Source of the DNA: Methylibium sp.
GTDB lineage: Bacteria; Pseudomonadota; Gammaproteobacteria; Burkholderiales; Burkholderiaceae_C
Length of the DNA: 64,000 nucleotides
Reading direction: 5' to 3'
NCBI GenBank assembly: GCA_013824165.1
Contig: PNNH01000118.1
Span: 1-64,000, forward strand
Position 1 is the stretch's first letter. Every line of letters begins with the position of its first letter. Positions 1 through 9,049 of the stretch are shown in pieces. The notes under the pieces are model-generated. The model was not told the origin of the DNA. It did not search any database and saw only the letters and a list, made by a program, of their open reading frames with translations. The translations under genes were made by a program, and so were the position numbers.

Positions 1-73
1 GGGGCCTGGGTGATAATGCCGCCGCTTACCGCCGCGGACCCATCCGGCGGGCGTTCACCCAACGAAAGACACC
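1..73. other. Upstream flank of secB
   Basis: This stretch lies before secB. A TGA at 11-13 could be the stop of a gene that begins outside the window, but too little is present to identify it. A short GAAAGA run about 7 bases before the secB ATG is the only visible ribosome-binding candidate. No complete gene is seen here. Confidence 0.4.
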
Positions 74-526
74 ATGTCCGAAGAGAACAACAGCCCCGTG
101 TTCCAGATCCAGCGCATGTATCTGAAGGATCTGTCGCTGGAGCAGCCGAATTCGCCGCAGATCCTGCTGGAGCAGGCACAGCCTCAGGTCGACATCAACC
201 TCGCGCTGGCCGCCGAGCCAGTGGCCGAGGGCGTGTACGAGGTCAGCGTGACCGCGACCGTGACGACCAAGGTCGGCGACAAGACCCTGTTCCTGATCGA
301 GGCCAAGCAGGCCGGCATTTTCGAGATCCGCAACATCCCGGCCGAGCAGCTCGAAGGCATCATCGGCATCGTCTGCCCGCAGATGATCTACCCGTATCTG
401 CGCGCCGTCGTGTCGGACGTCTGCACCCGCGCCGGCTTCCCGCCGGTGCTGCTGTCGGAAGTCAACTTCCAGGCCATGTTCGAGGCCCAGCAAGCCCAGC
501 GCGCCGAGCAAGGCGCCATCAACTGA
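74..526 (+). CDS. secB: Protein-export chaperone SecB
   Basis: The product is a 150-aa cytosolic homotetrameric chaperone that keeps precursor proteins unfolded and hands them to SecA for export. The whole sequence is SecB-like: an N-terminal [14 protein letters not shown] strand, the central [14 protein letters not shown] strand pair, the [27 protein letters not shown] helix region and an acidic/Gln-rich C-terminal tail. Length matches the family (about 150-160 aa). It is followed by its own terminator and then by gpsA, an order common in proteobacteria. The ATG at 74 gives the expected N terminus with MSEENN. Confidence 0.97.
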   Translation: MSEENNSPVFQIQRMYLKDLSLEQPNSPQILLEQAQPQVDINLALAAEPVAEGVYEVSVTATVTTKVGDKTLFLIEAKQAGIFEIRNIPAEQLEGIIGIVCPQMIYPYLRAVVSDVCTRAGFPPVLLSEVNFQAMFEAQQAQRAEQGAIN

Positions 527-559
527 CGACACCGAACTGGCACCGCCAGTGAAGACAGC

Positions 560-606
560 AACGCGCCCCGGGCTGCACCGTCTGCAGCAGGGCGCGTTTC
601 TTTTTG
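560..606 (+). terminator. Rho-independent terminator after secB
   Basis: A perfect 9-bp stem (AACGCGCCC at 560-568 pairs with GGGCGCGTT at 590-598) is followed by TCTTTTT. The 21-nt loop can itself fold through GCTGC/GCAGC. It separates secB from gpsA. Confidence 0.85.
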
Positions 607-639
607 GGCGTCGGCTTTGAGGATCAGGATGGAGTTGCG

Positions 640-1656
640 ATGAAGATCAGCGTTCTGGGCGCAGGCGCATGGGGGACCGCGCTGGCGGTGCAGGCGGCCG
701 GGCGGCACGAGGTGCTGCTGTGGGCGCGCGATGGCGCGGCTTGTGCCGAGATGCGGGCGACCCGGCGCAATGCGCGTTATCTGCCGGAAGCCGAGCTGCC
801 GCTGCAACTGAGCGTCAGCGCCGATCTGGCGCAGGCGGTGGCGCATGGCATGGACGGCCTGATCGTGGTGGCTACGCCGATGGCGGCCTTGCGGCAGATG
901 CTGGCGGGCCTGCCCGATGGCGCGCGAGTGCTGTGGTTGTGCAAGGGCTTCGAGGCGGGCACCGGCCTGCTGGGTCATGAGATCGCCCGGGCGGTGCAGC
1001 CGCGGCTGCGGGTCGGCATCCTGTCGGGGCCAAGCTTCGCGCAGGAAGTAGCCGCCGGGCAGCCGACCGCCTTGGTTGCTGCCAGCGAGGACCAAGCGCT
1101 GGCGCAGCAGGCGGTCGACGCTTTCCATGCAGAGCGTCTGCGCGTCTACACCTCGAACGACCCGGTGGGCGTCGAGGTGGGCGGGGCGGTCAAGAACGTA
1201 CTGGCTATTGCGGTCGGCATCGCTGATGGCTTGCGCCTGCGGGCCGAGAAGAGCGGTGAGGCCAGCCAGGCCCCGGGTCTGAACGCCCGCGCGGCGCTGA
1301 TCACCCGCGGCCTGGCCGAGATGCTGCGCCTGGGCCTGGCACTCGGTGCGCGCACCGAGACTTTCATGGGACTGTCGGGCGTCGGGGACCTGGTGCTGAC
1401 GGCCACCGGCGATCTGTCGCGCAACCGCCGGGTCGGCCTGTTGCTGGCCGAGGGGCTGGCCCTGCCGCAGATCCTGCACGATCTGGGTCATGTGGCCGAG
1501 GGCGTCTACAGCGCGCCCACGGTGCTGGCGCGCGCGCGTGATCGCGGGGTCGACATGCCCATTACCGAGGCGGTGGTGGCCGTGCTCGACGGGCGCCTCA
1601 GTCCCGCTGCGGCGGTCGAATTGCTGATGGGGCGCCAGGCGCGCTCCGAACATTGA
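640..1656 (+). CDS. gpsA: Glycerol-3-phosphate dehydrogenase [NAD(P)+]
   Basis: The enzyme reduces dihydroxyacetone phosphate to sn-glycerol-3-phosphate, the backbone precursor of phospholipids, in the cytosol. The 338-aa protein starts with the dinucleotide-binding loop [10 protein letters not shown] (about residues 7-16). It carries [13 protein letters not shown], the catalytic-lysine segment [14 protein letters not shown] and the C-terminal [14 protein letters not shown] motif followed by SRNRR. The ATG at 640 was chosen because it places the Rossmann strand at the very N terminus and follows a GGAG at 631-634. The open frame reaches back to 604, but that extension overlaps the secB terminator. 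Confidence 0.96.
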   Translation: MKISVLGAGAWGTALAVQAAGRHEVLLWARDGAACAEMRATRRNARYLPEAELPLQLSVSADLAQAVAHGMDGLIVVATPMAALRQMLAGLPDGARVLWLCKGFEAGTGLLGHEIARAVQPRLRVGILSGPSFAQEVAAGQPTALVAASEDQALAQQAVDAFHAERLRVYTSNDPVGVEVGGAVKNVLAIAVGIADGLRLRAEKSGEASQAPGLNARAALITRGLAEMLRLGLALGARTETFMGLSGVGDLVLTATGDLSRNRRVGLLLAEGLALPQILHDLGHVAEGVYSAPTVLARARDRGVDMPITEAVVAVLDGRLSPAAAVELLMGRQARSEH

Positions 1657-1689
1657 TGTCCTGCCGCTGGCAGTCAACGGAGTCTTCGC

Positions 1690-2661
1690 ATGGATCGTCG
1701 TCAAGTTCTACAAGGCCTAGCTGCTGGCCTGGGCGTGGCTGTTGCACCGGCCTGGGCGCAGGGCTGGCCGACGCGCCCGATCAAGCTGGTCGTGCCCTTT
1801 CCGGGCGGCAGCTCGCCGGACATCATCGCCCGCGCCATCGCCGAGCCGCTGGCGCAGGCGCTGGGCCAGGCCATCGTGATCGATAACCGTCCGGGTGCGG
1901 GCGGAAATATCGGCACGGCGGCGGTGGCCAAGGCCGAGCCGGACGGCTACACCCTGCTGTTCACCATCCAGGGGCCCTTGGTGACGGCGCCCTTGCTGGC
2001 CCGCAAGCTACCTTATGACCCGTTCAAGGACTTGCAGCCGGTCGGCCTGGTGGCGACCTCGCCTAACGTTCTTGTGGTTGACCCGAAGCTGGGTGCCAAC
2101 ACGCTGGCTGACTTTGTGCGAATCGCCAAGGAGAAGAAGGGCCAGCTGAACTACGGCAGTGTCGGCAATGGCAGTGCTGCGCATCTGGCCATGGAGTCAT
2201 TCAAGTCCCGTGCCGGCATCGAGCTGACCCATGTGCCGTATCAGGGCTTTCCGCAGGTGGTCAATGCCATCCTGGCCGGCCAGGTGCAGGCCGGCTTCAT
2301 GGTGCCGGCCATCGCGATGGGGCAGGTGCGTGCGGGCAAGCTGAAGGCCTTGGGCGTGACCAGCCTGGGGCGTGTTGGCGCGCTGCCAGAGTTCGCGCCG
2401 CTGGCCGAGCAGGGCTATGCGGGCTTCGAGGCGATCTCATGGCAGGCCATGCTGGCGCCGGCCGGCACGCCGCCGGCCATCATTCAGCGCTTGTCGACCG
2501 AGCTGGTGCGCATCATCCGCAGCGACGAGGTGCGCAGCAAGATGCTGAACCAATACTTCAGCGCGGCGGCGACCACGCCGGATGCGCTGGCTGCGCTGAT
2601 GCAGAGCGAGTCCAGGCGCTGGGGCCAGATGATCAAAGCTGCCGGCGTCCAGCCCGAGTGA
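1690..2661 (+). CDS. Bug-family tripartite tricarboxylate transporter receptor
   Basis: This is a 323-aa periplasmic solute receptor of the Bug (TctC) family, which is greatly expanded in Burkholderiales and binds carboxylates or other small organic acids. The N terminus DRRQVLQGLAAG ... AWA is a signal peptide with a twin-arginine pair, so Tat export is possible. The mature part begins WPTRPIKLVVPFPGG, the classical Bug strand, followed by the RPGAGGNIG and KAEPDGYTLL segments. No tctA/tctB membrane genes are adjacent, which is normal for these orphan receptors. The ligand cannot be predicted. Confidence 0.9.
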   Translation: MDRRQVLQGLAAGLGVAVAPAWAQGWPTRPIKLVVPFPGGSSPDIIARAIAEPLAQALGQAIVIDNRPGAGGNIGTAAVAKAEPDGYTLLFTIQGPLVTAPLLARKLPYDPFKDLQPVGLVATSPNVLVVDPKLGANTLADFVRIAKEKKGQLNYGSVGNGSAAHLAMESFKSRAGIELTHVPYQGFPQVVNAILAGQVQAGFMVPAIAMGQVRAGKLKALGVTSLGRVGALPEFAPLAEQGYAGFEAISWQAMLAPAGTPPAIIQRLSTELVRIIRSDEVRSKMLNQYFSAAATTPDALAALMQSESRRWGQMIKAAGVQPE

Positions 2662-2670
2662 GGCCTGGGT

Positions 2671-3141
2671 TCAGGCGCTGCCTTCGTAGCCGTTCTGGCG
2701 CCAGGCCTCGAACACGCTGACGGCCACCGCATTGCTGAGGTTGAGGCTGCGCTGATCGGGGCGCATCGGCAGGCGCACGCGCTGCTCGGTCGGGAAACTG
2801 TCGCGCAGCGTTGGCGGCAAGCCGGCGGTCTCGCTGCCGAAGACAAGCCAATCGCCAGGCTGCCACTGCACCTGCGCGAAGGGCTGGCTACCCCGGGTGG
2901 TGAAGGCGAACATGCGGCGGGTGTCAGGTCTTGCAACCTCCAGGAAGCGCTGCCAATCGGCATGCCTCTGCAGGGGTGCGTACTCGTGATAGTCGAGGCC
3001 GGCGCGCTGCAGCAGCCGGTCTTCCATTGAGAAGCCCAGCGGCTCGATCAGGTGCAGGCTGCAGCCGGTATTGGCCGCCAGGCGGATCACATTGCCGGTG
3101 TTCGGCGGAATTTCCGGATGGACGAGAACGATATTGAACAT
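2671..3141 (-). CDS. trmL: tRNA (cytidine(34)-2'-O)-methyltransferase TrmL
   Basis: This 156-aa SPOUT-class enzyme methylates the 2'-O of the wobble base (C34/cmnm5U34) of tRNA-Leu isoacceptors. The sequence opens [20 protein letters not shown], the TrmL N-terminal signature. The knotted SAM site is visible as [11 protein letters not shown] and [19 protein letters not shown], ending with FEAWRQ. The ATG at 3141 was chosen over an in-frame extension to 3231, because TrmL proteins start directly with this strand and are about 155 aa. It lies tail-to-tail with the Bug receptor gene, with only 9 bp between the stops. Confidence 0.95.
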   Translation of the reverse strand: MFNIVLVHPEIPPNTGNVIRLAANTGCSLHLIEPLGFSMEDRLLQRAGLDYHEYAPLQRHADWQRFLEVARPDTRRMFAFTTRGSQPFAQVQWQPGDWLVFGSETAGLPPTLRDSFPTEQRVRLPMRPDQRSLNLSNAVAVSVFEAWRQNGYEGSA

Positions 3142-3184
3142 GGCATCAGTGTCGTGGATCGGGCGTGCGCGCCAGTACCCAGGC

Positions 3185-3903
3185 CTACACGCAGGCGGCA
3201 CCGGCCTGTCGCAGGCTGCGGGCCAGTTCATGCAGCGTGGCGCCCGTTGTCATCACATCGTCCAGCAGTGTGACATGGGCGCCGCGCAACTGAGGTGCCC
3301 GACGCGGATCAATGGCGAAGGCATGGCGTACATCGGCCGCGCGCTCCTCGGTGGGCGGTGCAATCTGGTGGCGGGTGTCGCGCACGCGCAGCAGCATATC
3401 CGGCGCGAAGCGCAGTTGACGGGGTCCGGCCAGATCGCGTGCCAGTTCCCAGATCTGGTTGTAGCCGCGCTCGCGCAGACACTGTGCTGACAGCGGGACG
3501 GGCAGCAGCCATTCCGGTGCGGGCAGAGCTTGCACGGCGACGAGTGCTTGGTCCAGGCGCGCCACCAAGGCACGGCGCAAGTCCGGTGCCTGGTGGAGCT
3601 TGAAGCGCTGTATCAGCAGGTCCCAGGGGTAGGCGTAGTTCAGCGCGGCGATGCAGCGATCCAGCGGCGGTGGCTTGCCCAGGCAGGCGCCCCATTGCTG
3701 GGCGTGCCCCCTGGCGCGGTGTGGGTGGGGCGCTGGATGGCGCAGGTCCGACAGCGCGGTTCGCGGTGGGTCCAACGTGCCAGGCAACTCGGGCAGACAC
3801 CCGCTTGGGTCCAACGTCGACAGATCGCGCATTGGCCGGGGCAGTGGCTCAACAGGCGCTCGACCCACGTGGGCATCGAAGCGGCGAGCGGTCGCGCATT
3901 CAT
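3185..3903 (-). pseudogene. comF: comF-like phosphoribosyltransferase, frame-disrupted
   Basis: Two adjacent minus-strand frames together make one ComF protein. The upstream frame (start ATG at 3903 or 3876) carries the N-terminal zinc-binding part, CAIC ... CPSC ... CRTC. The downstream frame carries GACLGKPPPLDRCIAALNYAYPWDLL, then the PRTase domain with its PRPP loop [12 protein letters not shown]. The frames would join with one extra base at the run of five C on the plus strand (3707-3711). The fourth CxxC is also imperfect: WGAC where CGAC is expected. ComF acts in natural-transformation DNA uptake in some bacteria. Either the gene is a recent pseudogene or the homopolymer was miscalled. 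Confidence 0.75.
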
Positions 3904-3925
3904 GAGCTCAATATACTGCCGCCCC

Positions 3926-4855
3926 ATGTCAGAGTCTGAATCCGTCGCGGCACCTCGCCCTGCATTGCTGCAGGTTGATGCCGTCGCGCTGAAGCGCCAG
4001 CTGCGTCGCCTGGCCGCGCAAGCCGAACCCCCATGGCTGCACAGCGAGGTGTCGAGTCGTATGGCCGAGCGGCTGAGCCTGATCAAGTTGCAGCCGCGCA
4101 AGGTGGTGCAATGGTCGGCCTTTCTGGGCGCCAGCGGCGCGGACCTGAATCGGGCCTATCCGCAGGCAGCCTTCATGCGGGTCGAGCCGATCGAGGCCTT
4201 GCGCAGTCGCAGCGTGGCGGAGCTGAACTCGTCGCGCAGCTGGCTCGATACCTTGCGTGGCCGCGAAGCGGCGCCCGTGCTCTTGCCTCAGCAAGTGGGC
4301 GACGGGGATGCCGAACTGCTCTGGGCCAATATGTACCTGCACTTGAGCCCGGACCCCCAAGCCTTGTTGCGGCTGTGGCAGCGCGCCTTGGCGGTCAATG
4401 GCTTTGTGATGTTTTCCTGCCTGGGGCCAGACAGTCTGCGCGAGCTGCGCAGTCTTTATGGCGCACTGGGCTGGCCGTCGGCCGGGCCCGAGTGGATCGA
4501 TATGCATGACATCGGCGACATGCTGGTAGAGGCGGGTTTCGCTGATCCGGTGATGGATCAGGAGCGCATCAGCCTGACCTGGCGTGAGCCTGAGCGCATG
4601 CTGGACGACTTGCGTGCCTTGGGGGGCAATCTGTCGCCACAGCGCTTTGAGGGCTGCCGCACCAAGGGTTGGCGCGCCGGCCTGTTGCGCCAACTGGAAG
4701 CGCTGCGCGGTCCGGATGGATTGCTTCGGCTGACGCTTGAACTGGTCTACGGGCACGCCTTCAAACCGCAGCCGAGGGCGGTGGTCGCGGCGGAGACGCG
4801 CATTCCTCTGGACGACATGCGAGCCCTGATGCGCAAGTCCGGCGGCTCGCGCTAG
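3926..4855 (+). CDS. BioC-like SAM-dependent methyltransferase, divergent motif I
   Basis: The 309-aa product resembles the methyltransferase at this syntenic position in Burkholderiales that is annotated as BioC-like; BioC methylates malonyl-ACP to start biotin synthesis. The later half is recognisable: the ELLWANMYLHLSPDPQALLRLWQRAL segment, NGFVMFSCLGPDSLREL, and an IDMHDIGDMLVEAGF acceptor region. The SAM-binding loop is unusual: where BioC has a D/E-x-G-x-G-x-G loop, this has WSAFLGASGADL. The start at 3926 gives MSESES; ATG 3902 is an in-frame alternative. It is divergent from, and abuts or overlaps, the comF start. Biotin function is uncertain. Confidence 0.75.
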   Translation: MSESESVAAPRPALLQVDAVALKRQLRRLAAQAEPPWLHSEVSSRMAERLSLIKLQPRKVVQWSAFLGASGADLNRAYPQAAFMRVEPIEALRSRSVAELNSSRSWLDTLRGREAAPVLLPQQVGDGDAELLWANMYLHLSPDPQALLRLWQRALAVNGFVMFSCLGPDSLRELRSLYGALGWPSAGPEWIDMHDIGDMLVEAGFADPVMDQERISLTWREPERMLDDLRALGGNLSPQRFEGCRTKGWRAGLLRQLEALRGPDGLLRLTLELVYGHAFKPQPRAVVAAETRIPLDDMRALMRKSGGSR

Positions 4856-5175
4856 TGCAACAGCCGGGCGCACCGACGCACAAAGACGACAAAAGCTCTA
4901 TAAGCCTAGGCTAAACTACGCGGTCAATCGGTGCTCTGGTTGGACGCTCAGGCGGTGCAAGCTTAGAGCCAGTGCGGGTTTACGAGCTTGCGCGAAATCA
5001 ATCATTTCCGGTTGGATTATAAAAATCGTTGGAGCCAACGGCCCGCGTCGCCAGGGTGTGCTGCACAGAGTGCAACAACGCCCGGTGTTCGAAAGCATGC
5101 GAGGGGTTTCATGCCAGAGAGCAGCGAGCTCTGGCATGTAGCCCATGGGTTGAATTTGAAACTGAAGTGACGACC
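4856..5175. other. 320-bp intergenic leader before the cytochrome oxidase operon
   Basis: No gene is supported here. The stretch is AT-richer than its surroundings (for example GGATTATAAAAATCG near 5014-5028). It contains a perfect inverted repeat at 5110-5138, listed separately. An in-frame upstream extension of coxB to 5029 exists but has no signal-peptide or family similarity. The segment probably carries the promoter of the cox operon, although no convincing -35/-10 pair was identified. Confidence 0.5.
5110..5138. promoter_or_regulatory. Perfect 10-bp inverted repeat upstream of coxB
   Basis: CATGCCAGAG (5110-5119) and CTCTGGCATG (5129-5138) are exact reverse complements around a 9-nt spacer, ending 37 bp before the coxB ATG. 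No T-run follows, so it is not a typical terminator. It could be an operator, or an RNA hairpin in the coxB leader. Confidence 0.55.
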
Positions 5176-6363
5176 ATGATGATGATGAACGCACGAGTGC
5201 ATCAGCTGGGGCGCGGGATCAGCCGGATGGCGATGACCCTGGGTGCCGCACTGGCGACCCAGGCGGCCCTGGCGGTGAATGACCTGCCGGGCGGTCCAGC
5301 AGTCAACCAGATCAATCTGCATCCGCCGGTCACGAAGATTGCTGCCGACCAGATGTGGCTGCACAACTTCATGCTCATCATCTGCCTGGCCATTTTTGTG
5401 GCGGTGTTCGGCGTGATGTTCTATTCGATCATCAAGCACCGTAAGTCCAAGGGCGCGGTGCCAGCGACCTTCCACGAGAGCGTCAAGGTCGAAATCGCCT
5501 GGACCATCGTCCCTTTCATCATCGTCATCCTGATGGCGCTGCCGGCCACCAAGGTGGTGGTCGCCATGAAGGACACGACCAACGCTGACCTGACCATCAA
5601 GGCCACGGGCTATCAGTGGAAGTGGGGCTATGACTACCTGAAGGGCGAGGGCGAGGGCATCGGCTTCCTGGCAACGCTTGACCCTTCGCACCGCGAAGCG
5701 TCTGACTCCGGCAAGCCCGCGCCGGTCGACGACTACCTGCTCAAGGTGGACAACCCGCTGGTGGTGCCCGTCGGCAAGAAGGTGCGCATCATCACCACGG
5801 CCAACGATGTGATTCACGCCTGGATGGTGCCGGCATTCGGCGTCAAGCAGGATGCGATCCCCGGTTTCGTGCGCGACACCTGGTTCAAGGCTGAAAAGGA
5901 AGGCGACTTCTACGGCCAGTGCGCCGAGTTGTGCGGCAAGGAACACGCCTACATGCCCATCCACGTGAAGGTGGTGAGTGCCGAGGCCTACACCGCCTGG
6001 GTCGCTGGCGAGAAGAAGAAGATGGCTGCCAAGGCTGACGATCCGAGCAAGGTCTGGGAACTGGCGGCGCTGGTCGCTCGCGGCGAGAAGGTCTACAACG
6101 CCAACTGCGCGGCCTGCCACAAGGCTGACGGCACTGGCGCTGGCCCGATCAAGCGCCTTGACGCTTCCGCCCTGGTGTTGGACACCGACCATGGCAAGCA
6201 GATCGCCGTGATGCTGAACGGCGCAGCCAATGGCGCGATGCCGGCCTGGAAGCAGCTCAGCGACACCGAGATTGCCGCCGTGATCACCTACACGAAGAAC
6301 AGCTGGACCAACAAGACGGGCCAGATCGTGCAGCCTTCGGAAATCGTGGCCGCGCGCAAGTAA
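5176..6363 (+). CDS. coxB: Cytochrome c oxidase subunit II with fused cytochrome c domain
   Basis: This membrane-anchored subunit takes electrons from cytochrome c through the CuA centre. The 395-aa precursor has a signal peptide (about 1-33), two membrane helices (about 63-83 and 108-128) and the cupredoxin domain. The CuA ligands H214, C249, C253, H257 and M260 are all present. A C-terminal class I cytochrome c domain follows, with the heme motif CAACH at 311-315 and a likely Met ligand at M355, making this a caa3-like subunit II. Four consecutive ATG codons begin at 5176; the exact one used is uncertain. It is the first gene of the oxidase operon. Confidence 0.97.
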   Translation: MMMMNARVHQLGRGISRMAMTLGAALATQAALAVNDLPGGPAVNQINLHPPVTKIAADQMWLHNFMLIICLAIFVAVFGVMFYSIIKHRKSKGAVPATFHESVKVEIAWTIVPFIIVILMALPATKVVVAMKDTTNADLTIKATGYQWKWGYDYLKGEGEGIGFLATLDPSHREASDSGKPAPVDDYLLKVDNPLVVPVGKKVRIITTANDVIHAWMVPAFGVKQDAIPGFVRDTWFKAEKEGDFYGQCAELCGKEHAYMPIHVKVVSAEAYTAWVAGEKKKMAAKADDPSKVWELAALVARGEKVYNANCAACHKADGTGAGPIKRLDASALVLDTDHGKQIAVMLNGAANGAMPAWKQLSDTEIAAVITYTKNSWTNKTGQIVQPSEIVAARK

Positions 6364-6391
6364 GCGATCGAACGTCTAAAGAGGAACCAAG

Positions 6392-8023
6392 ATGAGTGCA
6401 GTGCTCGACCAACACGGTCATGACGTTCATGGCCATGCGCACGACCACGACCACCACGCCCCGACGGGCTGGCGGCGCTGGGTCTATGCCACCAACCACA
6501 AGGACATCGGTACGCTGTACCTGCTGTTCTCGTTCACCATGCTGATGATCGGTGGACTGCTGGCGCTGGGCATCCGCGCCGAGCTGTTCCAGCCTGGCCT
6601 GCAGTTCGTGAACCCTGAGCTGTTCAATCAGCTCACCACGATGCACGGTCTGATCATGGTGTTCGGCGCCATCATGCCGGCCTTCGTGGGCTTCGCGAAC
6701 TGGATGATTCCGCTGCAGATCGGCGCATCCGACATGGCCTTCGCGCGCATGAACAACTTCAGCTTCTGGCTGATGATTCCTGCCGCCCTCATGCTGGTCG
6801 CTTCGTTCTTCATGCCTGGCGGTGCCCCCGCAGCCGGCTGGACGCTGTATGCGCCGCTGACGCTGCAGATGGGCCCCTCGATGGATGCCGGCATCTTCGC
6901 GATGCACATCCTGGGCGCATCGTCCATCATGGGTTCGATCAACATCATCGTCACCATCCTGAACATGCGCGCTCCGGGCATGACGCTGATGAAGATGCCG
7001 ATGTTTGCCTGGACCTGGCTGATCACGGCTTATCTGCTGATCGCCGTCATGCCTGTGCTGGCCGGCGCCATCACGATGACGCTGACCGACCGTCACTTCG
7101 GCACCAGCTTCTTCAACCCGGCTGGTGGCGGTGACCCGATCATGTACCAGCACATCTTCTGGTTCTTCGGCCACCCCGAGGTCTACATCATGATCTTGCC
7201 GGCCTTCGGCATCGTGAGCCAGATCGTGCCGGCCTTTGCGCGCAAGAAGCTGTTCGGCTACGCGTCGATGGTTTACGCCACCGCCTCGATCGCGATCCTG
7301 TCCTTCATCGTGTGGGCCCACCACATGTTCGCCACCGGCATGCCGGTGACTGGCCAGCTGTTCTTCATGTACGCCACCATGCTGATCGCGGTGCCAACCG
7401 GCGTGAAGATTTTCAACTGGCTGGCCACGATGTGGCGCGGTTCGATGACCTTCGAGGTCCCGATGTTGTGGGCCGTGGGCTTCATCTTCGTGTTCACCAT
7501 GGGCGGCTTCACCGGCCTGATCCTGGCGATGGCGCCGATCGACATCCAGGTGCAGGACACTTACTACGTGGTGGCGCACTTCCATTACGTGCTGGTGGCT
7601 GGCTCCTTGTTTGCGCTGTTCGCTGGCGTTTACTACTGGGCGCCTAAGTGGACCGGCGTGATGTTCAACGAATGGCGTGGCAAGTTCCACTTCTGGGGCT
7701 CGCTGATCACCTTCAACATCACCTTCTTCCCGATGCACTTCCTGGGCCTGGCCGGCATGCCGCGACGCTATGCCGACTATCCGATGCAGTTCGCAGACAT
7801 GAATGCGATTGCCTCGATTGGTGCCTTCGGCTTCGGTTTCATGCAGGTCTATTTCTTCCTGTTCGTGGTCGTGCCGATGATGCGTGGCAAGGGCGAGCCG
7901 GCTCCCCAGAAGCCCTGGGAAGCCGCTGAGGGTCTGGAGTGGGAAGTGCCGTCGCCGGCTCCTTTCCACACATTCGAGAACCCGCCCAAGCTGGATGCCA
8001 CCGCCACCAAGGTGATTGGTTGA
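6392..8023 (+). CDS. coxA: Cytochrome c oxidase subunit I
   Basis: This catalytic subunit of the aa3-type terminal oxidase holds heme a and the heme a3-CuB centre and pumps protons across the inner membrane. The 543-aa protein has about 12 membrane helices. It shows the helix-II heme ligand segment [11 protein letters not shown], the CuB/cross-linked His-Tyr motif [14 protein letters not shown], the HH pair (WAHHMF) and the heme-ligand helix [15 protein letters not shown]. The N terminus carries an unusual His/Asp-rich stretch (about 8-24) before the first helix. It lies 28 bp behind coxB with the RBS AGAGGAAC. Confidence 0.98.
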   Translation: MSAVLDQHGHDVHGHAHDHDHHAPTGWRRWVYATNHKDIGTLYLLFSFTMLMIGGLLALGIRAELFQPGLQFVNPELFNQLTTMHGLIMVFGAIMPAFVGFANWMIPLQIGASDMAFARMNNFSFWLMIPAALMLVASFFMPGGAPAAGWTLYAPLTLQMGPSMDAGIFAMHILGASSIMGSINIIVTILNMRAPGMTLMKMPMFAWTWLITAYLLIAVMPVLAGAITMTLTDRHFGTSFFNPAGGGDPIMYQHIFWFFGHPEVYIMILPAFGIVSQIVPAFARKKLFGYASMVYATASIAILSFIVWAHHMFATGMPVTGQLFFMYATMLIAVPTGVKIFNWLATMWRGSMTFEVPMLWAVGFIFVFTMGGFTGLILAMAPIDIQVQDTYYVVAHFHYVLVAGSLFALFAGVYYWAPKWTGVMFNEWRGKFHFWGSLITFNITFFPMHFLGLAGMPRRYADYPMQFADMNAIASIGAFGFGFMQVYFFLFVVVPMMRGKGEPAPQKPWEAAEGLEWEVPSPAPFHTFENPPKLDATATKVIG

Positions 8024-8028
8024 AGACC

Positions 8029-8145
8029 ATGGTCATGACGCCTGAACAACGCAAGAGCAATCGCCGCCTCGCCCTGGTGCTGGCTTCAGTGGCTGCCGTA
8101 TTTGCGATCGGCTTCGTGGCCAAGATCGCCTTGCTCGGCGCTTGA
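8029..8145 (+). CDS. Small cytochrome oxidase assembly protein (38 aa)
   Basis: A 38-aa single-span protein, MVMTPEQRKSNRRLALVL followed by a hydrophobic helix ending KIALLGA, fits the tiny membrane protein found between coxA and ctaG in Burkholderiales. That protein is commonly named cytochrome oxidase small assembly protein, and its role is inferred from position. ATG codons occur at 8029 and 8035. It lies 5 bp after coxA and its stop touches the ctaG region, so translation is probably coupled. Confidence 0.8.
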   Translation: MVMTPEQRKSNRRLALVLASVAAVFAIGFVAKIALLGA

Positions 8146-8159
8146 GTGATCGAGTCAAG

Positions 8160-8762
8160 ATGAATCAGCGCTGGAACCTGGGCTCGGCATTGCGCAGGGA
8201 CAACCTGCAGATGCTGGGCAAACTCGGCGTCATCGTGGCGCTGATGTTTGGCTTCGCCTACTCGCTGGTGCCGCTGTACAACGCTATCTGCACCGCGCTC
8301 GGCATCAACGTTTTGTCGATGTCAGAGCGGCAGCACGTGGTGCGCGCCGAAGACGTGCGCAACACGCAGGTCGACTACAGCCGCAAGATCACCATCGAGT
8401 TCGATGCCAACTCGCGAGGACCTTGGGAGTTCAAGCCCGCGGTGAACCATCTGGAGGTTCACCCCGGTGAACTCGCCACGGTGATGTACGAGTTCCGCAA
8501 TGTGCAGCCACGCGTGATGGCGGCTCAGGCGATTCCGAGCTATGCGCCCAAGCAGGCGACGGCGCATTTCAACAAGCTGGAATGCTTCTGTTTCAACGAG
8601 TACACCCTTCAGCCCGGTGAGCAGAAGTCCTGGCCTGTGGTGTTTGTGGTCGACCCGAAGCTGCCCAAGGATGTGAAGACGATCACTTTGTCCTACACGT
8701 TCTTCGAGGTGGCGGGCAAGGGTCAGAAGCAGGCCTTGGCACCCTTGGAGCCCAAGCTCTGA
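8160..8762 (+). CDS. ctaG: Cytochrome c oxidase assembly protein CtaG (Cox11)
   Basis: CtaG delivers copper to the CuB site of subunit I. The roughly 200-aa protein has a short cytoplasmic N terminus, one membrane helix (LGVIVALMFGFAYSLVPLYNAIC) and a periplasmic beta domain with the copper-binding pair CFCF (in KLECFCFNEYTL). The conserved FEFDANSRGPWEFKP-type strand and the C-terminal TLSYTFFEV strand are present. ATG 8160 gives a canonical length; an in-frame TTG at 8142 would overlap the preceding stop. It is co-transcribed with the other cox genes. Confidence 0.95.
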   Translation: MNQRWNLGSALRRDNLQMLGKLGVIVALMFGFAYSLVPLYNAICTALGINVLSMSERQHVVRAEDVRNTQVDYSRKITIEFDANSRGPWEFKPAVNHLEVHPGELATVMYEFRNVQPRVMAAQAIPSYAPKQATAHFNKLECFCFNEYTLQPGEQKSWPVVFVVDPKLPKDVKTITLSYTFFEVAGKGQKQALAPLEPKL

Positions 8763-9007
8763 TGATGAAGCCGGGGCAAGACTTGAAGGACGCAGCGGCT
8801 CGCCCGCTGTCGTTTTTGCAGACGATCAAGGCGATCGGCTGGGCATTTTTTGGCGTTCGCCGCGGCGCCGACTATGACAATGATGTGGCCAAGCTGAATC
8901 CGGTGCATGTGATCATCGCCGGTCTCATCGGGGCTCTGGTTTTCGTGCTGGTGCTGGTGCTCCTGGTCAATTGGGTGATCAAGAGCAATGTGGCCGGTGC
9001 GGCGTGA
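8762..9007 (+). CDS. DUF2970 family small membrane protein
   Basis: An 81-aa protein with an amphipathic N terminus (SFLQTIKAIGWAFFGVRRGADYDND) and one C-terminal membrane helix (HVIIAGLIGALVFVLVLVLLVNWVI). This is the architecture of DUF2970 proteins, which sit between ctaG and coxC in Burkholderiales oxidase operons. The ATG overlaps the ctaG stop codon, indicating coupled translation. Function is unknown; assembly or stability of the oxidase is the contextual guess. Confidence 0.88.
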   Translation: MMKPGQDLKDAAARPLSFLQTIKAIGWAFFGVRRGADYDNDVAKLNPVHVIIAGLIGALVFVLVLVLLVNWVIKSNVAGAA

Positions 9008-9049
9008 CGATTCAGCAGGACTGAAGATTTAAGTTCGAGGAGAAAAAAG

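Noticed and set aside
5029-5175. A 49-codon in-frame extension upstream of coxB
   Set aside because: It adds a Cys-rich stretch before the signal peptide, spans the inverted repeat, and the run of ATGs at 5176 fits the family start.
6284-7969. A 561-codon minus-strand frame across coxA
   Set aside because: His/Glu/Arg-rich antisense shadow of the membrane helices of subunit I.
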